The notes: a model not told the origin generated them from the letters alone. Positions 1-11,343 are shown, numbered from the stretch's first letter. The stretch: DNA of 64,000 bases from Aphrophora alni (GCA_963513935.1 OY740769.1:102093762-102157761), one strand, 5' to 3'. Program-made: numbers and translations.

Positions 1-259
1 CTCATAATTGGCTATAAGGATTTTGATTAAATTTTGCTCAAGTGTAGACCCTAAGAATCAAAATAAAACGTAGTGGTTAACCAAATATGCTAGCTCGGGA
101 GTTATTATTAAAAACCAGATCTGTCACGGGGCTTTTATAAAAAATATTTATTTTCTCAAAATTAGCTATACCGATGTTGATGAAACTTTAGTAAAATGTG
201 AATATGACCCTAACTCGTGTGCTAATCAAACAACTAAAATATATTACAGTTCAGGAGTA

Positions 260-299
<40 letters not shown>

Positions 300-600
300 T
301 ATATATATATAAATAAAAAATAAAATAAATAAATAAAATAAATAAAAATATTGAGGTTTAAAAACTCAATTTCAATGAGTTACTCTAAGGCGTGTCCACG
401 CTATGCATATTTTTTATAATAAACTTTAAAACATTTCTATACATATTTTAATATTTTTTTTCCAAGACGGTTTCACTTTTGATTTACAACTACTGAATTT
501 TTTTTGAAACGATTAGTTTCGGTTCGTTTTTATTTCATTTTGGTAATGGGTGAGTGAGAAAGTTTGTGCACTGTTTGTACATTGTTTATTAAATACACAA
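1..600 (+). repeat. Family B relic, entering from the left edge
   Basis: Bases 1-250 and about 440-600 match in order the blocks of the fuller family B copy at 61.6-62.4 kb: 'ttttgattaaattttgctcaagtgtagacc', phrased here as a gattttgat/aaattttg block, a block ending in 'ttacagttcagg', and the terminal 'gggtgagtgagaaagtttgtgcac' block. A simple-repeat tract interrupts it. No coding potential is visible. Similar AT-rich blocks are common in arthropod transposable-element debris; the class of the element is unknown. Confidence 0.55.
259..350. repeat. Compound microsatellite (AAT)n-(AT)n-(AAAT)n
   Basis: About 13 AAT units are followed by a short AT run and degenerate AAAT/AAATA units. It interrupts the family B copy at the left edge and is a likely length-polymorphic site. 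Confidence 0.9.
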
Positions 601-802
601 ACAGATCTACAGAAGCCAAACGTAGCATTACAAGTACTAAGTAACTTTTTGTTGGTTTAAACATCCTAATCGTTCTGTATCATCTAAAATATAGATCACC
701 ATTTAAACTATTTAAAAATTTTCCTTTTTGAAATAAAAATTAACTTTATCTACAAATTTTTCACCCTAATCTAAGTTTTATCTTTTTGCTTGTTTTTTTT
801 CT

Positions 803-1055
803 TGTTGTTTATAAGCGAAAAACTTGTTCGATCATCATCACATAATAAAAAAATGGAAGATAACTTAAAAGCTCCTAGCCCTAGAATGTTCTAAGAGCTT
901 CAGGGTCAGAAAAGAACAAGAATTGGTCAAGAGAGACCTAATAGGAAGGATGAAAGGGAAGATTTTAACCAAAAACTACATGAAAAGTAGTAGATTCAAC
1001 TGGATTCCCTCGAGATTGCGAAGCCCGTATTTAATATAAGTAAACTTCTGAGGGT
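803..1055 (+). repeat. Family A dispersed repeat, copy 1
   Basis: Reference description of family A. In order it holds a head (tttaaggcgaaaa..., catcatcgcc), a block 'cctagccctc.aata.tctaatag', a block 'tcagggtcggaaaagaacaag', 'ttggtcaagagagacctgat', a 'gagggatctaaccc' block, 'tgtagatccagctagg', 'ctcgggattgccaagcc' and a palindromic tail CTCACTATAGTGAG. About 14 copies occur in this window, on both strands. No ORF is shared among copies. It could be a SINE (weak A-box-like TAGCGTCAGGG and B-box-like GGATCTAACCC about 55 bases apart) or a MITE; no poly(A) tail or clear target-site duplication was found. This copy has lost the palindromic tail. Confidence 0.65.
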
Positions 1056-1823
1056 TTATTTTTTAACTAAAAGTAAGACATGTTCTCCATTTAATATTTT
1101 ATATCCCTAACGCTTGCAAAGATATCAATAGTGCCACATTTTAAAAAACCTCTGTATAGAAAAAACAGAGTAGATCAGTGTAGATCCATGTACATTTCAT
1201 GGTCCTGCGTCTCGGCGTTTCTATAAGGGCTACCACAATAGCTATATTTTCTATTTTATAAACTATCTATTATCTCAAAGTTCAACTTATGAACTCTAAT
1301 GTTTTCTGCACAGTAGACAAAGGAGTTGAATGAGTCGTGCTTCTGTTCCTGCGGTACAAATTATCTTTCTATATAAGGCCAGCTGACCCTGACATTAACC
1401 TCTATACCGCTTCGGGTCAACATGGCGAACAAATTAACTTGATGTCAGGATTAATGTCCTTGGAAGGTACTGTATATCGCATTTGCAAACTTCTTGGAGT
1501 GACTCTTAAACCACTGTCATAATGGAGGAAATGTATTCGTAGACCTGTCGGGGAAATAGGACAGATTGACCAAATTTCTGAATCCCAAATATCCATAGAA
1601 ACAAAAATAAGTGAAATTTAAAATATTAAAATTATTTCACAGCGGAGCAGTTACCATTGTTTTTACTCGCCACCAATTATAATTTTTCCTTCTTTTTTGT
1701 ACAGATTTCAAAATGTAAAAAAAGTTAGAAGTGGAAGACTCTAGTTTGATAGAGTAGAGAATTTATAATATGTATGTTCAGTAGATTTAGATCATGAAGG
1801 AATGAAAATGGATTCCATCCCCA
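1056..1823. other. Intergenic DNA, nothing recognised
   Basis: AT-rich sequence with one 61-codon plus-strand ORF (1337-1522) that has no recognisable motif and is probably chance. No repeat family was recognised. Confidence 0.4.
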
Positions 1824-2345
1824 CTGTTGTTTAAAGGCGAAAAAACTCAGGAGCTCACTTTAGTGAGTGCAGACTTGGAAATCCTGAGAGACCCTAGCTG
1901 GATCTACACTTATTTGTATGTAATCTTGGGTTAGCTCCCTCTCTTTCACCTTTATTATCAGGTTCAACTCTTGTTTCAACACTTGTTCTCTTCGAACCTT
2001 AACTTAAGGAATACGGGGGTCTTTATTTTATGTTCTATTCTTCCTATTTTCTATAAAGCCATGATGTCCGAGAGGTTTGCCTTTAAAAAAAACAAGACGA
2101 GTAATTTCAGTCATTATCGCCTTATAAAAAAAGGAAGATAAAAACATACAATAAAGTCCACTGGCCCTCGATACTTCATTAGCACCAGGGTCAGAAGAAA
2201 ACAAGAGTTGGTTAGAGAGACCGAGTAAGAAAGTTGAAAGAAAGGAATCTAACCCACTACACATGGAAAAGGGTGTATATCCAACTAGTACCCATTGTGA
2301 TTGCGACGTCCTTACACAATATAATGAACTTCTGAGGATAAGTGA
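1824..2345. repeat. Family A inverted pair (copies 2 and 3)
   Basis: A minus-strand copy (about 1847-2097, beginning at its tail palindrome gctcactttagtgag) is joined head to head with a plus-strand copy (about 2098-2345). The heads meet at the A-rich run near 2084-2097. A further short plus-oriented head fragment (1828-1846) abuts the tail of the minus copy. The unit as a whole can fold into a ~240-bp imperfect hairpin. The arrangement suggests insertion of one copy into another. Confidence 0.65.
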
Positions 2346-3298
2346 AGATGGAATAACAGCAAAACTAACAGTACAAAATGTAAAGCATAATTTGTTACCA
2401 ACATTAATTTCTGTTTTTGATATATGCTTATAAAAAAATTTCCTTTATTTTGATGTCCTGAAATATTTACTTACATCCTTCAAATAAAAGCAAGGTAATC
2501 TAACCTCACTCTTCTAGATACCAAATATGCGTCAAGAAATTTTGTGTGGTTGTTACCAACTGAATACGATGACTTACCACTGAAACGTCGATTTGTTATA
2601 AATAAAGTTTTCACTGCGGAAAATAGTGTTTTCTTTCATTTTGTAATTTTTGTTGTAAGATTATAAATTTCTTATTAGGTATTTGTAACTGAATATAAAT
2701 CTGTTATTATACTATTTTTTTAAATTTCAGTTGTTAGTACTGATTTTGGTTTTATACCTCAGTATACAGTTAAAACACAGATGTACAGATAACCTACATC
2801 ATCAATTTATCTTGTATTCAAAGTCTCTTAAAGTGAGTCGTCTGTCGAAAAAATGAATCTTAAAATATTAAATTTTACTTTCGTTGAAACACGTTCTTAA
2901 GAACAACAAATCAAGTTGTTGTATTTTTAATAAACACAAAACATGTTTAAATACACAAACGCAATTCACAAAAACACAATATGAATACAATTGACACGCT
3001 ATCATAAACACATTGTATACATGACATAACCTTAAAATATCGCACAACAGTACTAATTACGTTTGATTGTAAACACGCTCTGCCTGGTTCCAGACATTTG
3101 AATGTTTAGATTGAAGAGATAAGCTGTGAGGTTAGAACTTTGATCTATGCGTCATTTTGCTGTCAATTCATTGGTTTAAAAAGCCTTGAGTTTTAGACGT
3201 GGTTAATTACATACTAACACACGTGTACAATGGAATACAAACACTATGTTCCCGGATTTGGGTGATAGTGTTCTACTGATAACATTAATGTTTTCCTT
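2346..3298. other. Intergenic DNA, nothing recognised
   Basis: AT-rich sequence with no ORF of note and no block shared with the dispersed families of this window. Confidence 0.4.
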
Positions 3299-3301
3299 GC
3301 T

Positions 3302-3770
3302 GTTTAAAGGCAAAAACCTCTCGGTAGTAATCTCCTTATAAAAAAAGGAAGAACATAACATAAAGACCCCTAGCCCTCTAATATTCTAATAGCATCAAGG
3401 TCGGAAAAGGACAAGCGTTTGAAAAGGAAGAATCTATAAGAAAGATGAAAGAGAGGGTTCTAACCTAAGACTACATGCGACAAAATTGTATATCCAGCTG
3501 AGACCCTCGGGATTGCCAAGCCTGTATTCACCATAGTGAGCCCTTTAGAGGAAGAGTTGGTCAAGAGAGACCAGATAGTGAAGAGAGGGATCTAACCCAA
3601 GACTTCGTGCGACAAAATTGTATATCCAGCTGAGACCCTCGGGATTTTCAAGCCCGTATTCACCATAGTGAGCCCTTTAGAGGAAGAGTTGGTCAAGAGA
3701 GACCTGATAGGGAAGAGAGGGATCTAACCCTAAACTTCATGGGAAAAAATTGTATATCCAATCATTGTGG
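3302..3770 (+). repeat. Family A copy 4 with tandemly triplicated 3' part
   Basis: A full family A copy (about 3302-3553) is followed by two more copies of its 3' half. The phrase ccctttagaggaagagttgg starts at 3541 and again at 3673, a 132-bp step, and each is followed by the tcaagagagacc, gagggatctaaccc and gtatatccagctga blocks. The last repeat is truncated after 'tgtatatccaatca'. This is local tandem duplication of the element's 3' half, not three insertions, because the upstream half occurs once. Confidence 0.75.
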
Positions 3771-3894
3771 GAGTTAAATATTCGTTTACGAGCAGTTGTA
3801 AAAGACTACAAGTTGCAGTGATCCTAAGGGGAATTTCAACGACCAAAACTAAAACGCAAAAGGCGAGTCTTTACACAAATGTCCGTTTAAAAAT

Positions 3895-4030
3895 TGTTTT
3901 TTTAGAATTATGTCTGTCTTGTGTCAGTCCGTCATCTGTGCTGTGCTCTAGATAGAAACGAGTAGACTAATTTTGATTAAATTTTGTATGTGCGTATATT
4001 TTGGCACATCTTTAAAATACAAATTTTAAA
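3895..4030 (+). repeat. Family B fragment
   Basis: Shows the family B order tgtctgtc..., tgctctagat, gagtagactaattttgat, aaattttgtatgtg. No coding content. Confidence 0.45.
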
Positions 4031-5084
4031 AATTTTGTGTTTGCATGTTTGCGTTACCCAAGTCAAATTATTAAATAATTGAATATTACCTAGGTACATA
4101 TTCGTCATGTGACTTCTTAGTGGTATTAAAGGGGATGTTTCGGAGCCTAACCCCATCATCAGTAGCTCAATTGATTAAAGTCGTCCAACCCGAGGTACGC
4201 ACCTAACCTTGTGAATTCATGTGTAACTTGTAATGTATGTACTTATGTTTAATGTGCAACGATCTTTTCGAAGTGACATAATATTCAGGATCTAATGATG
4301 AAGATACGGCTCCCAAACATGTCGTCACTATGAAGTCACGTGACGCACGTAAACGAAGGTAAATTTCAATTATTTTTCATTTGTTTCATAATTAAAATGT
4401 TCAACTAAACAAAAAGTGAAATATCTTTTGAAAATGAAAATGAAGCAATAATGTTTTATCAAAGAACCTACCTAAATGTTATAAAGAAAATCAATTCTTA
4501 AATGGAAAACTGTACAGAGAATAGACGCATCTTACACGGAGAGAGCTTGAAATCAAAGTTTGGGCTGCCGTCACCATGGATGGTGTTTTATCGTATGACA
4601 TTTCCTATCAGACAATGACTGGATTCTCACCCTATAGCAACAGATTAAGAAATTAATAAGGCTGATTGAAGAGGAATTATTGTTTAGACCTCGTCAATTT
4701 TTCAAAAACGCTTATGACTCTTTTTTTTTTTCGTTGCTATCAACTTTTGATGGACATCGATTCAAATAAAGGTCATATTTAGATCATTATTAATTTATTA
4801 CTTTTATTTATTAAGTTTTACATATTTTCATGTTATCAGAAAATCAATAACTTGTAATGATTATGCAAATAAAACCATTTTGGTGAAAACTGACCATTAT
4901 TTATTTTTCCGCCATTTTGTTTTGATTGACTATACAAAAATGAAACTAGAAGGTACTATTACATATCTATGTAACATAATTGTAAAGTGTCAAGTTTGTA
5001 GTGATTAATTTGTCCAACATATTAATTAAAAAATAGCGAAATCTTCGTGGTACAACCGGTTTAAACATTTTTCATAAACGAAGT
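4031..5084. other. Intergenic DNA with one perfect E-box palindrome
   Basis: No genes or repeat families recognised. It contains the perfect 10-bp palindrome GTCACGTGAC at 4335-4344, identical to the CLEAR-type E-box recognised by TFEB/MITF-class bHLH-zip proteins. A single occurrence in non-coding DNA is weak evidence of function. Confidence 0.35.
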
Positions 5085-5260
5085 CCTTGGTTTATTTTCA
5101 TTTTTTAAATTACCAACTACCGTACCGTTGGTACTACTACCGTAATTGTGGTTATTATTGGTTTTTATTTGATTTTGGGGGATCGGCGAGTTAAAACGTT
5201 TGTACACCGTTTATTTTATTTATGTTAAGATTATGGAGTTAATAAGAAAATCTAAAACAA
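5085..5260 (+). repeat. Family B 3' fragment
   Basis: Carries the family B 3' end: a 'ttcattttttaaatt' block, 'ggtttttatttgattttggggg', and 'gttaaaacgtttgtacaccg', as at 540-580 and 62,310-62,350. Confidence 0.45.
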
Positions 5261-5935
5261 AAATAACCTGATTTTACGACCGCTTAGGAGAGGAGCAGTG
5301 TGTTTTGAAATGAAACGCCGCAAGCACATAAATATTATATACGAGACCGATTTAACCTCAAAAAAGTGTAAACTTGTAAGCGTTCTTCATCTGTCCGCAT
5401 TCCTTAATTTTGTCTTTAAAAAACCTGACAACGTAACATCTGCTACAATATCAATGTGGCCCGGTCAACTTCCAACTGATTACATCTAGGAATGTCTACG
5501 TGTCAATCAAGTCAGCCTTTTACTTTAGTTTTTATAAACAGAGTTAAACTCAATAAAATGTTAAGGTAGATATTTGCTGTAAACAGCACTGACGTCTAAT
5601 TATACCTATTTCTTGATCCTGTTCTTCGCATTGCCGAGAAAAAAATATTGTGCAAGTTTTTTTTTTCCATTAAAACATTTAATGAAATTCTTCAAGCTTT
5701 CAGACACAGTGAGATATAGCTTCCATCTTTGCTGAGAGATTTAAGTAATTTCATAGTAAAACGGTATTTTTTTCAAACACTTCAGGAGAAATGGAATTTA
5801 ATTCGCTTTTGAACGTATTTCATTCTCACGGAACTTTAAATATATTAAATTATGTTTTGTATTACAATACAAAAGTGTATTCTAAGGGAAACGACATTTC
5901 TTGTAATGCAATGGGTTACAATCTGTGGTGAAATT
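5261..5935. other. Intergenic DNA, nothing recognised
   Basis: AT-rich. One 63-codon ORF (5298-5489, +) without motifs. Nothing else seen. Confidence 0.4.
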
Positions 5936-5936
5936 C

Positions 5937-6214
5937 ACAATAATGATTCGAATTTTCCCCTAACCACAATCACTAGAAACTTTAAAATAAAACACAATTA
6001 TCTGATTAATTAATCTTTATTAATTATTTCCACTAAATGCCCTGATGTACATTTCGATAACATGGTTATCATCATCCTTGCTTATAAACTAAATCTAAAC
6101 TTACATATCTACTAACGAAATAAAATTCTGTTTTATAAACACAGATAATTAATTGTGTTTTATTTTAAAGTTTCTAGTGATTGTGGTTAGGGGCAAATTC
6201 GAATCATTATTATG
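5937..6214. mobile_element. MITE-like foldback element with ~70-bp TIRs
   Basis: The left arm (5937-6004) and right arm (6142-6214) are near-perfect inverted copies. Both contain 'aatgattcgaatt', 'cccctaaccacaatcact' and 'agaaactttaaaataaaac', read in opposite directions. A ~137-bp non-repeated centre separates them. There is no ORF, so this is a non-autonomous DNA transposon. The target-site duplication is unclear. A family B fragment follows within 20 bases. Confidence 0.8.
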
Positions 6215-6231
6215 TAAAGGGTGTTGATTTT

Positions 6232-6590
6232 TTTCCAGAAAATATCCGTTTTGAGTCCAAAAAAAGTAGTTTTCGGTATGTCTGTCTGTCGACGTATGTA
6301 GTTTAGTACTCTACATTCCAAATGAGTAGATTGATTTTAATCAAATATGTAAGTCTCCAGATTGGTTGCATAAATTAAAATTTTGGGGTACTTGTCTTGA
6401 ACACAAAATTATAATGTTCTCCAATTCGGATTTTACGATTTTGATCAAATTTTACTCAACTGTGACCTCCAAGTATTGGTACATTTCTCCAAAAATGCAG
6501 ATTCCTGAACTATTAAAAACATCGGTCGTAGAGCTGTTAGAAAAGACGTAATTCCTCAAAATCGACACCACCGATTGCATTTAAATTTTT
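6232..6590 (+). repeat. Family B copy
   Basis: Starts with gaaaatatccgttttgagtc (the same start seen at the window's right edge, 63,977), then tatgtctgtctgtcg, ctctacattcc, gattttgatcaaattttactc, ccaaaaatgcag. The order is the same as in the 30 kb and 61.7 kb copies. A 61-codon ORF here is incidental. Confidence 0.55.
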
Positions 6591-7181
6591 GTGAAATGTG
6601 AAGATTATTTAGTAAAACTAGTGTAAAATCGCAAGTGATACATATTTACTCTTATGATATAATTTTCCAAAAAAGAAAAACAACCCTTGATCGCTGTAAT
6701 TTAAACTTTATTACTTGACAAAATATTTACATCTCGCAGATGAGTTCTTTAAATACATAAATATTGTCTAAAATAATCTAAAAAATGTTAAACAGCCTGA
6801 TTTATTGATGTTCACTTTTTACAAACAACTATCGACGTGACATTTCAAGGATGAAAAGTTTTGATTGGTTAGTATTTCAACTATGAAGTGGTGTGTTAGA
6901 TAGTTTGTGCTATTTTATTGAGCCGTTCTTGTAGGAAGCAAAAACAAACAATAACCTAACATAACACATTTTTTAAAACACTCTGTAATTAGTACAAAAC
7001 GTTTGAATCACCCTGTAGATAGCTGAGGTTAAGATGACCGGTTGTACGTTTTATAGTTTAAGTTTTTAATATTGGACAAAAGTCTCAAATATATTTTTAT
7101 CTTAGGTTCTGTTTCAGTATAATCTTTGATACGAAAATAAAATTTAAAAACATAAATTTACAGTTTAATATACCCAAGGGC
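6591..7181. other. Intergenic DNA with a possible solo transposon end
   Basis: Near 6960-6987 the minus strand reads acagagtgttttaaaaa, resembling the TIR tip of the 22.8-kb MITE (cagagtgttcaaaaagt). This could be a solo or truncated end. Nothing else was recognised. Confidence 0.35.
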
Positions 7182-8072
7182 AACTAGTTTTGTGGAATCT
7201 AAAAACCCTCACACTCTACCCACCCCTTACAATCTCAAACTTAAAACTTTTAAATAGCACCCTTGTGACACCTTTAATAGAAGAGCATAAAAAAGGGAAA
7301 TTGTTTATTAAAAAATAATCAAATTGGATCATCCGCTATGAAAATATTTGTACGATTTTTAATTTAAACTTACACATTTTTGCTACTGGGAATGCATTAT
7401 TTGTTCAAGCTTCATATATGTTTAAAAGACTTATGGAAGAAGAACAGTCAAGTTTTAAGTATCAGTGGTTTAATAATAATGAGTAATGAGAGTTCATAAT
7501 ATTTAAAGTTCCTTAAAAAGTGTCATGGCCATTATAAGCATTGTGTTGTTTATGTGTGAACAGTTTATTATGTTACAATTAATATTGTTGAATTGCCCAA
7601 ATATTAAGAATGTACTTCAATTTAAAATATTTCAAAATATCATCTGCTAGATAACTTAGAATTAATAAAGAGATAGATGTGATAAAAATACTGTATGAAT
7701 ATCTTGTGTAAAATTTTAGAAGAAATGGAAGAATGCGGTGTAATGTTACAAGCAGCGTATTAAATACACAGATATGCACAGTCTCATAATTAATAAAACT
7801 TTAAATAATTGAACTAAACTCACTCTACATCCTAATAATTTGATTTTATCATCATAAATAGCGTCAGCATACGCCTTCGCAGTAATACACATGTGCAAGT
7901 ATGATCGTGCAATATTTGGAGACGGATGATTCATAATTACTTTTTAATAAAGAATTTTATTTTTTGTTTGCTCTTCCATAAAGGTGTCACAAGGTGGTAG
8001 GTTTCATTTGTAAAGATTAAGTTTTGTGTTGCGAATGGATGGGAGTGATACTTAGATTCCACAAAACTAGTT
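7182..8072. mobile_element. DNA transposon relic with ~150-bp TIRs
   Basis: The left end (7182-7335) and right end (about 7925-8072) are inverted copies. Both start aactagttttgtggaatct and both contain ccttgtgacaccttta, a gaagagca block, tttattaaaaa and atcatccg. Similarity continues inward more weakly. The total is about 891 bp. An incomplete minus-strand ORF sits just inside the right TIR (see 7746-7934). No recognised transposase and no clear target-site duplication. Confidence 0.75.
7746..7934 (-). pseudogene. Unidentified ORF inside the 7.2-8.1 kb TIR element
   Basis: A 62-codon minus-strand ORF starts within the TIR with a conserved-looking N-terminus (MNHPSPNIARSYLHMCITAK...). The first codons overlap the inverted repeat: the matching part of the left arm still reads atcatccg. 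This suggests the element's ORF began in or beside its long TIR. No transposase motif can be recognised, so its identity is unknown and it may be chance. Confidence 0.25.
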
Positions 8073-8178
8073 CTCCTTGTGTGTATTAACGTTCTCCGCA
8101 AACCTCACATATATTTATGTCTTTTTTAGTTTTTTAATAAATTAAAATGCAAGTTTTAAAAATACTCTGTATTATATT

Positions 8179-8407
8179 TCGGGCGAAAACATTTTGGCGA
8201 ACATTACCATGAGAAACGAGAAGAAACAAGCTTAGAGACCCCTCGAATAATTTAATAGTGTCAGTGTCTGAAAAGAACAAGAGTTGATCAAAAGAGACCT
8301 GATAGGAAAGGTGAAGAGAGGGTTCTAACCAAAGACTACATGAATAGTAGTGTAGATCCAAGTAGATAAACTAGGAATAGCCACACACTACAAGTGAGCT
8401 CTAAAAG
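8179..8407 (+). repeat. Family A copy 5
   Basis: Diverged copy containing 'aatttaatagtgtcagtg', 'aagaacaagagttgatcaa', 'agagacctgatagg', 'gagggttctaacc' and 'gtagatcca'. The tail is degraded (acaagtgagctc). Confidence 0.7.
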
Positions 8408-8737
8408 GGGCAAATATGAATAAAATAGTGAAATACGTACTTAAACTGAGGTGAGAAAAATGTTGAACTATAAATTAAAGGTTATTTATAGAAACATAGG
8501 ATATATTATTTTACACTATGCTTTGACTCAAGAGGATGTGATTCAGTTTTATTCATACGGATGATTAATTCGGTATTATTTCATTAAAAAAGTTATAATA
8601 ATAGAAATGTGCTCACTTTTCTTTTCTTAATTTTGCTTTATTTTTCAATAGTTTAGGTTAGTTTTATAAATTTATTTATATAAAATAATTATATAATAAA
8701 TCATTATAATACAGTGAATTTTATTTTTTTTTTTAAG
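8408..8737. other. Intergenic DNA, nothing recognised
   Basis: AT-rich spacer between a family A copy and the long-TIR element. It ends in a T-run directly before the TIR tip. Confidence 0.4.
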
Positions 8738-9897
8738 CGGGAACTGTTTAATCTTTTATGGACCATTTGGACCATTACAGATAGTCCAATAACACTTGAT
8801 GTACTAATACTATTATTGCTAAAAATCTGTTTTTCAAGCAACTATCAGTTTTTCATCACATCAGGGTGACGGTCCACAAGGAGTCAGAATGAAATCTGAA
8901 AGAACAACATAGGTCGAGCTGTACATCAAATTAAACACAATACCTCAAAAAGTTCACCTTAAGCAAAATGGCGGTGTTTTAAAATTTATAAACTTTACAA
9001 ATTGATTCAAATCATTAGACTAAAAAAAAAAGTTTTAAATAAGTCCTGTCGTTTGTACCAAAGAATAAAGTTTGTAGACGTGAAAATTCATTACCCCTTA
9101 CAGTCCACCCATTTAGTAGAAGTTGTTATCGACATTCCTGGTATCATTTAACCATTACTGGCGATTCACTGTTTATCCAATTTTCCCCATCATTGAAATT
9201 TCTTATCAATCCGAGTATTTAATGTTCAAACGGGAGACTTCATTTACCTGTTAAGTTTTAAACAGTTAACGTGTGTGAAAGGAATCCAAGATTTTATAAA
9301 GGGGACATTGCTTTTTAAATTACATTTCGTTAACACTAAAATGTGCATTTTTTTTATTGGAGTGTCTCTCACTAAGACTGAAAGAATAACTAAACTTATT
9401 AAGAATGTATAATAATATACCGAATAGGGTATATTTAGGAAGTTAGCGACCGAATACGGTCATTTTAAGAAGTTGCTCATTTAATGACAGATTTACAGAT
9501 CACCTAATCAAAGACAGTATGTAGAACACTCCAACGTGTTCAAGATAATGGTTATGTTAAATATCGTGAAAGAAGTGGTAGACCGACAAAACTATTTCTT
9601 GAGTGCTCACTCACTTTTTATAAAGTTTATAAATTTAAAACACCGGCATTTTGGTTAGGGCGAACCTTTTGAGAACCGGTTTGCAGCATTGTGTTCTACT
9701 ACTAAAGACCTTCAATTTGATATACAACTCGACCTATGTTGTCTTTTAAGAATTCCTTTTGACTCCTGCTAGACCGTACCCCTAATCTGATAAAAAACTG
9801 ATATTAGTTTGAAAAAAAGATTTGTAGTGATTCGTTATTGATATACCAAGTGTTATTGTTTTATCTGTAATGGTTTTAACATATTAAGCGGTTCCCG
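8738..9897. mobile_element. Tc1/mariner-type element with ~250-bp TIRs, internally deleted
   Basis: The left TIR (8738 to about 9000) and right TIR (about 9640-9897) are inverted copies. Both begin CGGGAAC, then share ccattacagat, aataacactt, aacaacataggtcgag, aaaatg[c/g]cggtgtttt and atttataaactttat in the same relative order. The 640-bp centre contains a transposase N-terminal fragment (9508-9602). The total of ~1.16 kb is shorter than an intact mariner with such TIRs would be, so the middle of the transposase is missing. No TA target duplication is visible. Confidence 0.8.
9508..9602 (+). pseudogene. Tc1/mariner-IS630 transposase HTH fragment
   Basis: In-frame translation gives TVCRTLQRVQDNGYVKYR followed by ERSGRPTKLF. 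This is the classic second-helix-to-linker signature (..TV.R.L.....GSV..R.RSGRP..) at the end of the N-terminal helix-turn-helix DNA-binding domain of Tc1/mariner/IS630 transposases, including the basic GRP AT-hook-like GRPTK. Only ~31 codons survive. The DDE catalytic domain is absent from the element. It lies between the two long TIRs, which supports it being the remnant of that element's own transposase. Confidence 0.65.
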
Positions 9898-9922
9898 GAC
9901 TTTTCAAATACACTGTATATAT

Positions 9923-10115
9923 AAAGGAGAAAATCTTTCGGTCATCAACGCCATGAGAAAAAGAAGAAGAAAGCTTAAATTTAAAACCTTTTGCCCTCAA
10001 GTACTCTAATAGCTTCAGTTTTGGTAGAGAACAAAATTGGTCAAGAGAAACCTGATAGAAACAATGAAATAGAGGGATGTTACTCAATACAATATGATAA
10101 ATCTTTGTATCCAGC
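9923..10115 (+). repeat. Family A copy 6, truncated 3'
   Basis: Begins 26 bp after the long-TIR element. Contains ggtcatcaacgcc, 'ctctaatagcttcag', aattggtcaagaga, acctgataga and tttgtatccagcta. The tail palindrome is missing. Confidence 0.65.
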
Positions 10116-11343
10116 TAAAACTATTTAAAAAAATATGCAGAATTAAGTTTTCTTTTAAATTATAATTCCAACAAGTTCTGGTATAATGTTGCGAGTAGAA
10201 TTTGCTCAGTAGGGGAAAATGTCTGGGTGGAAATTGAATTATAGATGAAAATTTTAAACATAAAGCAGCAGGCAAAGAAACATAACAGAGAAACCAGGTA
10301 GGTGTGATATTGGAGAGCGTTGATTCGCTGTCAACCTACAAAAATTCATTTGTAATGTACTTATTTACTGCTTTGTTCATCCTAAAGGTACGTTTATTCT
10401 ATACAGCCTCCAGCAACGATTCCACAACAAATCTTTCCTTGTACAAAGAAACTCGATTATCCTTCACAAGAGTAATGAAGTTGTCTGTCTTTTCAAGTTG
10501 TTTAATGATTAAATAAGGCAATGAAAGTTAGAACCCAAAACACGTACAATACAAATAAATTACAGCCATAATCGTCGTTCATTATGATCTGGACATAGAT
10601 CTCTCGGATAATTACTCTAGTTGGTTTTTTGCTCAGGTCTAACATTCCTATGGGCAATCAACTTGTAATTACTGTCTTTGTATTAATTACTCCGGAGCTG
10701 ACCAATAATAGACTAGAGTCTGAGGCATGGTTTCTTTTGGACTGACATCGTCAGTTTTTGCTTTAGTTTTATATTCTATGGCGGTGAGATTCAGCTAGAA
10801 TAATCTGTTAGAACTATGTTCTTTAAACGAGTAGTACGTTATGTCAAATATGATAATTTATCAGAGAATTTCATTATCAGTAATTACAATTTTTAGTATG
10901 AATTGCTTATGGATTCAACCAATAGGAATCTCAGCTTTTTGTTTATTTAAGCTTTTAGTAGTTGAAGTAGAGAGATGTTTGCCAGCGTTGCATAGCTTCA
11001 TACTACAGCTGTGCAAGGGTGTCAAGAAACTATGTTAAAAAATAGACCACGATTAGAAAATGAACAAAAGATCATTTATTTTAACTTTTTTTAATGTAAG
11101 GAATAGTTTTCAATAAAGAGTCATTACATAGGTTCTTAATGTTTAACGCATCTTTCTAATTTAAAAAAAATGTGCTTTTTCATTAATACTACAAAAACAA
11201 CAGTAGGTTATGTCGAGACTAGATTGTTTAGATTAATTTTTTTTTTAAAGAAGGAAGTGCAATTGGATAGACTACACAATACCAAAACCAGAAGGAAATT
11301 TAACAAAACAAACATTAGAATGGAAAAATATACAGTAGAAAGA
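10116..11343. other. Intergenic DNA, nothing recognised
   Basis: Small ORFs at 10,304-10,516 and 10,841-11,038 (+) show no motifs. No repeat family was recognised. Confidence 0.4.

Noticed and set aside
6960..6987. Copy of the 22.8-kb MITE
   Set aside because: Only ~17 bases of the tip match; no palindromic body.
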